Below, piece by piece: positions 1-5,723 of a DNA stretch of 6,005 nt. Origin of the DNA: an archaeon (GTDB taxonomy: Archaea; Asgardarchaeota; Hermodarchaeia; Hermodarchaeales; Hermodarchaeaceae); NCBI GenBank assembly GCA_016550485.1, contig JABXGV010000200.1, forward strand, positions 1 to 6,005, given 5' to 3'. The notes under the pieces were generated by a model that was not told the DNA's origin, did no database searches, and saw only the letters and a program-made list of their open reading frames with translations. The position numbers and the translations under genes are program-made. Within the stretch, counting starts at the first letter, position 1. The number at the start of each line of letters is the position of its first letter.

Positions 1-22
1 AGCGGCTAACCGGTTAGCCGCT
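1..22. repeat. Perfect 22-bp palindrome at the 3' end of arsC
   Basis: Positions 1-11 (AGCGGCTAACC) are the exact reverse complement of positions 12-22, so all 22 bases are self-complementary. As RNA it would fold into a 9-bp stem (AGCGGCTAA with TTAGCCGCT) around a CCGG loop. The arsC stop codon (TAA, minus strand, 14-16) lies inside it. By symmetry a TAA also occurs at 7-9 on the plus strand, so a gene entering from the left could end here too. A role as terminator or mRNA 3'-end stabiliser for arsC is likely, but no T-tract is visible because the window ends. A protein-binding or recombination site is the alternative. The palindrome could extend beyond the left edge only if the base before position 1 pairs with A23. 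Confidence 0.7.
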
Positions 23-472
23 AGTACGGTCGAAGGAATCGAGTAGTTGTGTAGCAATTAGCTCTTTTACTCGTTCTTCAATTTCATCCCGGATTTCCCT
101 CACCCTCTCCAATGGTTGTCCTTTAGGATCATCAAGGGCCCAATCTTCTACCTTCTTTAGTAATGTTGCTGGACAGAAGCCTTCTGCGCCGCAACCCATT
201 ACGATGACTTGGTCAGCTTCTTCTAAATTAGCTGTTGAAATCCTTCGAGGCTTGTTTTGTGAGATGTCAATGCCCCGCTCTCGCATAGCTTCTACGACAA
301 CCGGATGCACTTCCTCAGCGGGATTTGTCCCCCCGCTAGATGCCACAACACGACCTTCTCCGTAGAGATTCGCAAAGGCTGCAGCCATTTGGCTACGACC
401 TGCGTTGGCAACGCAAACAAATAGAATCTTCCTCAATACGAATCCACCACTACGAGGATTCTGAAAAGGCAT
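14..472 (-). CDS. arsC: Arsenate reductase (ArsC), low-molecular-weight protein tyrosine phosphatase family
   Basis: This 152-residue cytoplasmic protein has the LMW-PTP fold used by thioredoxin-type arsenate reductases, which reduce arsenate to arsenite for export. The phosphate-binding loop is the CX5R motif CVANAGRS, with nucleophile Cys20 and Arg26, followed by the family's SQMA helix. Cys94 and Cys100 (MGCGAEGFC) sit where the two resolving cysteines of the disulfide relay lie in ArsC. WALDDP (111-116) carries the general-acid Asp-Pro pair. The ATG at 470-472 has no good Shine-Dalgarno and adds about 12 residues before the usual RKILFVC start of the family. A TTG at 434-436, preceded by a GGTGG stretch, would give the more typical length and is a real alternative. 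No arsR, arsenite pump or arsenite methyltransferase is visible in the window. Since LMW phosphatases share the loop, the arsenate call rests on the extra cysteines. Confidence 0.9.
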   Translation of the reverse strand: MPFQNPRSGGFVLRKILFVCVANAGRSQMAAAFANLYGEGRVVASSGGTNPAEEVHPVVVEAMRERGIDISQNKPRRISTANLEEADQVIVMGCGAEGFCPATLLKKVEDWALDDPKGQPLERVREIRDEIEERVKELIATQLLDSFDRTSG

Positions 473-475
473 TAA

Positions 476-546
476 AAGAATTCTTCATTTGTGAAACAAG
501 ATTAATCCACAAATGATAATAGGAGTAGCTTGATAATAGAATTCTA
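476..546. repeat. Two AGAATTCT palindromes flanking the arsC/hydrolase promoter region
   Basis: AGAATTCT occurs at 477-484, within the 10-bp palindrome AAGAATTCTT (476-485), and again at 538-545, within TAGAATTCTA (537-546). The copies are 61 bp apart and lie on either side of the 486-515 inverted repeat. Spaced palindromes in a divergent promoter could bind a dimeric regulator at two sites. AT-rich palindromes are also common by chance, so this is only a candidate. Confidence 0.35.
486..515. promoter_or_regulatory. Inverted repeat (candidate operator) between arsC and the hydrolase gene
   Basis: CATTTGTG (486-493) and CACAAATG (508-515) are exact reverse complements separated by 14 bp, giving a 30-bp dyad centred near 500.5. 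It lies 14 bp upstream of the arsC ATG and 57 bp upstream of the hydrolase GTG, where a repressor could cover the arsC promoter. ArsR-family and other winged-helix regulators bind dyads of this general size, but no regulator gene is in the window. The link to arsenic or another signal is inference. No convincing BRE/TATA pair stands out here; ATTAATC inside the spacer is the nearest TATA-like stretch for arsC. Confidence 0.5.
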
Positions 547-571
547 GTTCCGTTGTGGAGCCCTGATTGGT

Positions 572-2311
572 GTGTCTCGTTTACGTAAGCGTTACATTGT
601 CTTGATTATCAGTTTCGTGATGATTGCTGGCGGCATCGCTTCTGCCTGGGGAGTTCAGAACAACTTTGGTTCTGTTCACACCACAGAAGTTGCTCTTGTC
701 ACCGCTGAGGGCACTTACATTCACAGCACTCTGCAAGTACATTCCGCGGCATCTCCGTCTAATCCTATGCCCGGTGTTGTTGTCATTCATGGCGTGATTC
801 AATCAAAGGAGTGGTTGATGGGATTTGGAATTGAGCTTGCGCGTCGTGGATTTGTCGTTCTTACAATTGATGCTAGCGCACATGGTAACTCTGATTCAAG
901 CCCAGGAATGAATGCGGATCGTGGTGGTATCGCTGCGCTTGAATATCTGAGCAGCCAATCGTTTGTTAGCACATTGGGGATGGTGGGTCATAGTATGGGT
1001 GCAGGGATTGCCATTGACGCAGTTAATGAGTCGGCTGTCACAGTTGATGGACTAGTCCTTGTAGGAGGCATTACATCTGACTTAACATCCTCTTGGGCTA
1101 ACACAACTTATCCAAGGAATGTGCTGGTCACAGTAGGATATTATGATGAATTGTTTGATGTGCCTAACCTTCTCACTTCTTTAGCAGGCTTCTTCGGGAC
1201 TTCTCCACCCATAGTATTCGGTCAACAATATGGGACCTTTGCCGACGGCAGCGCTCGTATGATTATCACCTCACCCAGCAACCACCTCTTCGAGACTATC
1301 GACCCAGTTATCATCAGTGAAACCGTAGACTGGTTTAGAAACAGCCTGAAAGGGGGTGGATATGATTCCTATTGGATCCCGAAGCAGAACCTCATCTATC
1401 AATACCACATCCTTGGGGGATTCATTGCGTGTCTAGGACTCCAGCTCTCCCTTGCTCCATTAATGGCAATCATTATCAATCTTCCACCCTTCAAGAAGCT
1501 GAAAGAGGCCCCCTCCTCGAAGTATGCTGCGAGCAGCAAATCCTACTGGGGCTTCGGCGCACTTTATGGGATTATTGGAGTGGGCACCTTTCTTCCCTTC
1601 CTTCTCATCGGATTATTCATTAATTTCCCACAAAGTATAGGTGCGCCAATTGGAGTCTGGTTACTAGGTAGTGGCCTCATCGCCGCAGGTGTACTCATTC
1701 TCATCAAGCAAAGGTCTGGCAATAAGAGCCTTTCATGGTCCGATTGGGGTGTCTTCGGCTCTGATGCAAAGGGTTTCCTGAAGGTATTTGGACTGAGTGC
1801 CCTCCTCGCCCTTGTTCTTGTCCTCTGCCTATATCTTGTGATGCTTCCTGTTGATGTGCTGCTTGCTCTTGATTTCCGTGCCTTCCTTCCTCTGTTCAAC
1901 GATCTCACTCCAATCCGAGCCTTGATAATGCCGCTCTATCTCATCTTCGGTATCCCCTTCTTTGTTGTTGAAGGCACCTGGCTGATTGGCTTGCTCCGCA
2001 CACCACCTAAAAAGACCTGGCTGAGAACACAAGTGGTCTGGACGGTGAAGGCTGCTTTCATCAAAGTGATACCCTATGTGCTCGTACTCCTAATCCAGTT
2101 CAGTTTAACTCTAGCAACAGGCACACCGTTCTTCGCTGGCCAAATTGGCTTCCTGTTACTCTTCCTGTGGATGTTTATACCGATGTTAGCAGTGGCTGCT
2201 TGCATAACCACCTGGTCTTATAGACTCAGTAACCGTGTTTACATTGGCGCTGTCTTTAACGCGTTGATCTTTAGTTGGATTCTAGCCTCAATCCTGCCCC
2301 TCGCTATCTAA
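572..2311 (+). CDS. Membrane-anchored alpha/beta hydrolase with a C-terminal polytopic membrane domain
   Basis: This 579-residue protein starts at GTG; a weak GGAG (557-560) lies 11 bases upstream. Residues 1-7 are basic and about 8-28 form a hydrophobic anchor, so the enzyme domain should lie outside the cell. Residues about 65-258 are an alpha/beta hydrolase: HG at 73-74 (oxyanion region), nucleophile elbow GHSMGAG with Ser141, acid candidate Asp192 (GYYDELFD), and His238 (SPSNH). About eight membrane helices follow, near 279-303, 327-351, 357-378, 403-426, 448-473, 496-514, 523-545 and 557-578. The catalytic set looks intact, so an esterase, lipase or peptidase-like activity is likely; the substrate cannot be read. 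I do not recognise the membrane half. Base use changes within the gene: G/T-rich to about 1100, more C-rich after it, roughly following the domain boundary. polB follows 105 bp downstream in the same direction. Confidence 0.85.
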   Translation: MSRLRKRYIVLIISFVMIAGGIASAWGVQNNFGSVHTTEVALVTAEGTYIHSTLQVHSAASPSNPMPGVVVIHGVIQSKEWLMGFGIELARRGFVVLTIDASAHGNSDSSPGMNADRGGIAALEYLSSQSFVSTLGMVGHSMGAGIAIDAVNESAVTVDGLVLVGGITSDLTSSWANTTYPRNVLVTVGYYDELFDVPNLLTSLAGFFGTSPPIVFGQQYGTFADGSARMIITSPSNHLFETIDPVIISETVDWFRNSLKGGGYDSYWIPKQNLIYQYHILGGFIACLGLQLSLAPLMAIIINLPPFKKLKEAPSSKYAASSKSYWGFGALYGIIGVGTFLPFLLIGLFINFPQSIGAPIGVWLLGSGLIAAGVLILIKQRSGNKSLSWSDWGVFGSDAKGFLKVFGLSALLALVLVLCLYLVMLPVDVLLALDFRAFLPLFNDLTPIRALIMPLYLIFGIPFFVVEGTWLIGLLRTPPKKTWLRTQVVWTVKAAFIKVIPYVLVLLIQFSLTLATGTPFFAGQIGFLLLFLWMFIPMLAVAACITTWSYRLSNRVYIGAVFNALIFSWILASILPLAI

Positions 2312-2403
2312 GTACAAATCAATAAAAACCTAAAAGGACAGCTCTAGCGGAAGGTTAAAGCACCGTAGATGTACCAAGCATCTTGTCTTCCTGTCTTCTG
2401 GTT

Positions 2404-2410
2404 GAGAGGT
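2404..2410 (+). promoter_or_regulatory. Ribosome binding site that decides the polB start
   Basis: GAGAGGT ends 6 bases before the ATG at 2417, the normal archaeal spacing for a GGAGGT-type site. The other in-frame ATG, at 2369, has only GGAAGGTT about 11 bases or more upstream. It would add 16 residues (MYQASC...) that do not resemble a polymerase N-terminus, whereas MSKEKYWLVDA does. I therefore place the start at 2417. Confidence 0.6.
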
Positions 2411-2416
2411 TCGCTT

Positions 2417-4354
2417 ATGTCCAAGGAGAAGTATTGGCTGGTGGACGCAACCTATGGCGAAGGCACTGTCGAGACGACGTTCATCCAGTCACCTGAAGAA
2501 GAAATCACGATAATCAGAGAACCCTTCACCCCCTATTACTATGCACTCCCAACTGACTTAGGCGAGACTGTTGTTAGACAAGAACTTCTCTCAGGACAAA
2601 AGCTTGAGGTAGCTAAAGTACCGTTAAGCAAACAGGTCAAGGTGGACAGAGCTTGGGAGCAGGACTTGAACCCCGCTTTAAGCTATATCTATGATAAGCA
2701 GTTACGATTTGGTGGTCCCCACAAACCCTCTGAAAGTGGATTTCAATCAGCGCTCAAGGTGTCACCGAGCGAAGCGCATGCATTCAAAGAGGAATTTGGT
2801 GAGGTAGAACAGCAAGACCCCCTGAAATATCGTTTTCTACGCCAGCTCTTTGAACAGGTAATCCAACCTGTTCCCTCGATTCCTTGTCGTGAACTTGGGA
2901 TCCAAGACGAGTTTGATGAGGGAAAGCTGTTTCGTGGAATGATGCTGGCACGCCTAGCAAACATGCCTCTAAAGCATGCACTGACTAGCCACAACGTTTC
3001 CGAGTGGATTAAGTCGAGGCTACACACCAGCTACCGCCAACTCAGTGTCTTGATACCCAATCATACTGACTTGCTGAAAGGGCATAAGCCGCACCGAGTG
3101 GAGGGAGCACTAACTGTCACACCTGTTCCTGGCGCGTTCTTCAACATGCATGTCCTCGACTTCGAATCCCTCTACCCAAGCCTAATCGACCATTATAATC
3201 TGTCATACGAAACCGTCGATTGCGAACACCCATCCTGCCAAGAGAGCAAGGTTCCCGGAACCAGCCACTACGTATGTACTCAGCGACGAGGAATCTACAG
3301 CGCGCTCATTGGGGCGCTAAAGGATTTGCGCATTCGTTGGTTTAAACCTCAGATTAGGAAATCAAACCTCTCTGAGGAGGAGCGAGTGCGGGCTAGAATC
3401 ATATCAAATCTTCTGAAATTTCTTTTAGTGAGTTGTGGCGGAGTGACCATTCGAATTAGAGGCCTTGCATGTCCACCCTTTGCTGAGTCTATGATGGCGT
3501 ACGGTCGGTGGGCTCTACGAACTAGTTGGACCTGGGCAGAAGAGAAGGGTATGAGACCTGTCTACGGTGACACCGACTCGCTTTTCCTAGATAACCCCAC
3601 CCCAGAACAAGTCGAATGGCTTATCGCTAAAGCAAAAACCGAACTGAAATTGACTCTAGCCCTTGATGTTGTATACCCACTCTGCGTCCTGAGCGGCGCG
3701 AAAAAGGCTTACTTTGGCATACTCCCTGACGGAACACCAGACATCAAAGGACTCACCATCGGGAAATCGAGTTCACCACCGCTATTTCGTGATATCTTTG
3801 CCGAGACTGTAGCCCCTCTAGCTGGCGTTGATAGCCCAGAGAAACTCGCGAAGGCACGACCCAAAGTAACCGAAGTGCTTCGAAGGCGAATCGCCCAACT
3901 CAGACGGGGGCGATTCACTGTCCCCGACATGGAACAACGCATCAGAATCTGGAAGGACCCCAGCCAACGAGAAACCGAAGGCGTACTCGCCCAGCCATAT
4001 CAGGCTTGGCAACAACTCGCCGACGCAGGCATCACAGTCAAACGACGAGAAGAGGTAGCATTTGTCAAGGTCAAGCCCTTCAGATACGGGAAACGCACCT
4101 TCACCGTCAAACCAACCCATATGGCATCCAAAAGAGAAATCGACATCCCAGACTACATCAGACGACTCGAACTCGCCTTCCAACAGGTTCTAGAACCACT
4201 CGAACTCGCCTTCCCCCGTGAACCCTCAGCTGGACTTGATGAGTTCCTTTCCTCTGACCCTCAAAGCCAAGAGAGCGAACGAGAACCCTCCAGCGAAGAA
4301 AAGAGTCAAAGCAGGCGTTCTGATCCCCAACAACGACTGGTCGATTACTCGTGA
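2417..4354 (+). CDS. polB: Family B DNA polymerase lacking a recognisable exonuclease domain (PolB2-like?)
   Basis: This 645-residue polymerase (661 from the upstream ATG at 2369) is well below the roughly 780-880 usual for archaeal replicative PolB. Residues 1-100 resemble the B-family N-terminal domain, ending YIYDKQLRFG (90-99). The exonuclease should follow, but only about 70 residues separate this from the pre-palm helix at 175-215, and no DxE, NxxxFD or YxxxD exonuclease motif is seen. Palm motif A is DFESLYPS (Asp248) and motif C is YGDTDS (Asp385, Asp387), so both metal-binding aspartates are present. Motif B keeps Lys334, Ser339 and Gly342 but has Val338 and Gly341 where the family has Asn and Tyr. 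Cys269, Cys274 and Cys287 lie before the fingers, and KKAYFG (429-434) opens the thumb region. An acidic Ser-rich linker ends in QQRLVDYS (638-645), a PIP-box-like tail. Probable role: accessory or damage-tolerant synthesis; partial inactivation is the alternative. Confidence 0.85.
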   Translation: MSKEKYWLVDATYGEGTVETTFIQSPEEEITIIREPFTPYYYALPTDLGETVVRQELLSGQKLEVAKVPLSKQVKVDRAWEQDLNPALSYIYDKQLRFGGPHKPSESGFQSALKVSPSEAHAFKEEFGEVEQQDPLKYRFLRQLFEQVIQPVPSIPCRELGIQDEFDEGKLFRGMMLARLANMPLKHALTSHNVSEWIKSRLHTSYRQLSVLIPNHTDLLKGHKPHRVEGALTVTPVPGAFFNMHVLDFESLYPSLIDHYNLSYETVDCEHPSCQESKVPGTSHYVCTQRRGIYSALIGALKDLRIRWFKPQIRKSNLSEEERVRARIISNLLKFLLVSCGGVTIRIRGLACPPFAESMMAYGRWALRTSWTWAEEKGMRPVYGDTDSLFLDNPTPEQVEWLIAKAKTELKLTLALDVVYPLCVLSGAKKAYFGILPDGTPDIKGLTIGKSSSPPLFRDIFAETVAPLAGVDSPEKLAKARPKVTEVLRRRIAQLRRGRFTVPDMEQRIRIWKDPSQRETEGVLAQPYQAWQQLADAGITVKRREEVAFVKVKPFRYGKRTFTVKPTHMASKREIDIPDYIRRLELAFQQVLEPLELAFPREPSAGLDEFLSSDPQSQESEREPSSEEKSQSRRSDPQQRLVDYS

Positions 4355-4362
4355 AGCTTCAC

Positions 4363-4407
4363 AAAAAAAGAAAGAGGAAGATATCGGAGCACTGGGCTCA
4401 GATATCT
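4363..4407 (-). terminator. Hairpin plus T-tract terminator of tfb
   Basis: AGATATC (4379-4385) and GATATCT (4401-4407) form a 7-bp inverted repeat with a 15-base loop that includes the tfb stop codon (4398-4400). On the minus strand a pyrimidine-rich run follows and ends in seven T (A7 at 4363-4369 on the plus strand). T-tracts terminate archaeal RNA polymerase, with or without a hairpin. The element lies in the 43-bp gap between the convergent polB and tfb stop codons. No T-tract for polB is visible on the plus strand, so polB transcripts may run into tfb antisense. Confidence 0.6.
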
Positions 4408-5372
4408 ACTTCGAGTGCAAGCTCGCGCACCATTTCCTTGTACCGGTTTCGGACGGTGACTTCGGTTACTCGTGCGACGGCTGCGATTTCTCGCTGGGTC
4501 CGGCGCTCGCCTTCCTGAATGGAGGCGATGTAGAGGCTCGCGGCTGCGAGTCCTGTGGGGTCCTTGCCCGCGGTGATGTTCTTTGCCCGTGCTGCCTCAA
4601 TGATTTCAGCTGAGCGGCGCTGGACGCGGCTGCTGAGTTCGAGGGCCTGGGCAAAGCGCGGGATGAAGTCAACGGCTTTTGCGACTGGGACACGCATGTC
4701 CAGCTTCCGGAGCAGAAGTCGGTAGCATCGGCCAAGTTCCTTGCGGTTAATGCGACTGTGATGAGCGATTTCATCTAGAGTCCGGGGGACGTGGCGAAGA
4801 CGACAGGCAGCGTACACGCAGGACGCTACAATTGCTTCGATGCTGCGTCCCCGTACAAGTCGCTGTTCAATTGCGCGGCGGTAAAGAATAGCAGCTGCTT
4901 CTTTAACTGGTCGCGGAATGCTTAGCTGGCTGGTAATGCGGTCCAGCTCACTCATTGCCCTGGCAAGGTTACGGTCGATGCTGGAGTGAACACGAGTTCG
5001 AACCTGCCACTTACGGAGCCGATAGATCTGAGCCCGAAGGCTTGGAGCAAGCTTACGACCGTGCGCATCTCGGTCCCGCCAGTCAATAGTAGTACTAAGA
5101 CCCTTGTCATGAATGGTATATGACATGGGACTGCCGACACGTGCACGTCGATCCCGTTCCTCGCTGGTGAAAGCCCGCCATTCAGGTCCAGTGTCAATCA
5201 CGTGGCTGTCTAGCACCAACCCACAGTTGGTGCAAATGACTTCGCCCCGTGCTGGATCACGAGTGACGTCTTTGTTTCCGCAGTCAGGGCAGCCAATAGT
5301 TTCAGGCTTAGGCCTTGGTCGAAGGTCGCGGACGCGCGATTGCTGGTGTGCTGTACGAGTTTCGTTAGCCAT
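4398..5372 (-). CDS. tfb: Transcription initiation factor B (TFB, archaeal TFIIB)
   Basis: This 324-residue factor has the full family length and architecture. TFB binds the TBP-TATA complex and the BRE element and recruits RNA polymerase to the promoter. The N-terminal zinc ribbon has ligands Cys28, Cys31, Cys47 and Cys50. The B-reader/linker region follows (GPEWRAF at 62-68, then RVGSPMSYTIHDKG at 78-91). Cyclin repeat 1 spans about 128-226 and repeat 2 about 230-320. The C-terminal helix-turn-helix EVTVRNRYKEM (304-314), the BRE-reading helix, is close to consensus. The ATG at 5370-5372 is preceded by GGGGG at 6-base spacing. The protein is markedly arginine-rich (about 50 Arg to 12 Lys by my count) and its gene looks more GC-rich than its neighbours. 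It is convergent with polB and has an unusually structured upstream region. Archaea often carry several TFBs; whether this is the main one cannot be told here. Confidence 0.97.
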   Translation of the reverse strand: MANETRTAHQQSRVRDLRPRPKPETIGCPDCGNKDVTRDPARGEVICTNCGLVLDSHVIDTGPEWRAFTSEERDRRARVGSPMSYTIHDKGLSTTIDWRDRDAHGRKLAPSLRAQIYRLRKWQVRTRVHSSIDRNLARAMSELDRITSQLSIPRPVKEAAAILYRRAIEQRLVRGRSIEAIVASCVYAACRLRHVPRTLDEIAHHSRINRKELGRCYRLLLRKLDMRVPVAKAVDFIPRFAQALELSSRVQRRSAEIIEAARAKNITAGKDPTGLAAASLYIASIQEGERRTQREIAAVARVTEVTVRNRYKEMVRELALEVDI

Positions 5373-5378
5373 TTTTAT

Positions 5379-5383
5379 CCCCC
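5379..5383 (-). promoter_or_regulatory. Likely ribosome binding site of tfb
   Basis: On the minus strand GGGGG lies 6 bases before the tfb ATG. It matches four of five bases of GGAGG. An out-of-frame ATG (5383-5385) overlaps it and would not yield TFB. The presence of this site suggests a leadered mRNA, in line with TATA-like boxes lying far upstream (5565-5610). Confidence 0.5.
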
Positions 5384-5501
5384 ATTTAGGGTTTGATGGT
5401 GTATGATACGGGAAACCATACTGTGATGGCAGCTAGGCTGATGGATTCCTCTCTAGCTCGAAAATTTAGGCGACCGGCAAAATAGCTGGCACCGTATCTC
5501 C

Positions 5502-5596
5502 TAGCGATCAAGCGGAAGGGCGAGTGGACTGCTGTGAGTGGTACCCCGCACCAGGACGCGAAATCTTTTTAAACTTCGCAGAGTTTCCGCTTGCTA
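5502..5596. repeat. Long-range 12-bp inverted repeat with a 4-base bulge
   Basis: TAGC (5502-5505) and AAGCGGAA (5510-5517), interrupted by GATC, pair perfectly with TTCCGCTTGCTA (5585-5596). The 67-base interior contains a second inverted repeat, GCGAA/TTCGC (5558-5562 and 5575-5579). The element lies 130-224 bp upstream of tfb. It could be a folded RNA leader or a pair of regulator sites looped together. A transcript beginning at the 5601-5610 TATA box would start near 5580 and miss the right arm, so the RNA version requires a different start or the plus strand. Confidence 0.4.
5565..5579 (-). promoter_or_regulatory. Candidate proximal BRE/TATA for tfb
   Basis: Read on the minus strand, GCGAAGT followed by TTAAAAAG resembles an archaeal BRE plus TATA box and predicts a start near 5545, giving a leader of about 170 bases. 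The box sits within the GCGAA/TTCGC inverted repeat (5558-5579), so a protein on that dyad would block TBP/TFB binding. Because the downstream gene is tfb itself, autoregulation is conceivable, but that is inference. Confidence 0.35.
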
Positions 5597-5600
5597 TCAC

Positions 5601-5618
5601 TCTATATAAGTCTTACTA
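5601..5618 (-). promoter_or_regulatory. Candidate distal BRE/TATA for tfb
   Basis: On the minus strand CTTATATAGA (5610-5601) is a near-consensus archaeal TATA box, with the purine/A-rich AGTAAGA upstream as BRE. Transcription would begin near 5580, leaving a leader of about 205 bases before tfb, long for an archaeon. The same bases read CTATATAAG on the plus strand, but the pyrimidine-rich CTATCACT upstream makes a poor BRE, so the minus direction is preferred. Confidence 0.4.
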
Positions 5619-5628
5619 TTTAGTTAGC

Positions 5629-5645
5629 TAGAAATACAATTTCTA
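5629..5645. promoter_or_regulatory. 7-bp dyad next to the distal TATA box (candidate operator)
   Basis: TAGAAAT (5629-5635) and ATTTCTA (5639-5645) are exact reverse complements with a 3-bp ACA spacer. The dyad lies about 10-20 bp upstream of the minus-strand BRE/TATA (5601-5618), a usual place for an archaeal activator or repressor. On the plus strand it would coincide with the start site of the TATA-like box at 5602-5610. No regulator is identified. Confidence 0.4.
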
Positions 5646-5695
5646 ATACAGTTTTCGCAGCTGTAGGAATGAATCTTGAGGAAAACTATATGAAA

Positions 5696-5723
5696 AAGCT
5701 ACCTGTTTTGCGGAAACTAGCTT
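5696..5723. repeat. Compact hairpin with a 10-bp stem and 3-base bulge
   Basis: AAGCTA (5696-5701) pairs with TAGCTT (5718-5723), and GTTT (5705-5708) with AAAC (5714-5717), around the loop TGCGG; CCT (5702-5704) bulges on one side. It lies inside an 18-codon ORF (5669-5725) that has no usable ribosome site for its first ATG and an 11-codon version (ATG 5690) behind GAGG. I see no T-tract after it, so it is not a standard terminator. Confidence 0.4.

Noticed and set aside
581..802. Short minus-strand ORF within the hydrolase gene, and similar antisense or out-of-frame ORFs at 1372-1623, 1564-1908, 2743-3027 and 3818-4183
   Set aside because: They are shadows of the hydrolase and polymerase genes, with no motifs or start signals of their own.
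4165..4214. Exact 17-bp direct repeat in polB (4165-4181 and 4198-4214), encoding LELAF twice
   Set aside because: The segment fits the conserved end of the B-family thumb; the copies diverge straight after 17 bp, so a tandem duplication is not needed.
4218..4613. 131-codon plus-strand ORF overlapping the polB end and tfb
   Set aside because: Most of it is antisense to the well-supported tfb gene; its start lies inside polB and the protein has no family character.
5390..5460. Resemblance to a fluoride riboswitch (GATG ... GGCTGATGG ... CTCT) or to box C/D RNA on the plus strand
   Set aside because: The required stem arms do not pair, the C and D boxes are only 7 bases apart, and no fluoride exporter follows.
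2346..5519. Shared 9-mer AGCGGAAGG upstream of polB (2346-2354) and upstream of tfb (5511-5519)
   Set aside because: Dozens of 9-base coincidences are expected in a 6-kb window, and the flanks differ.
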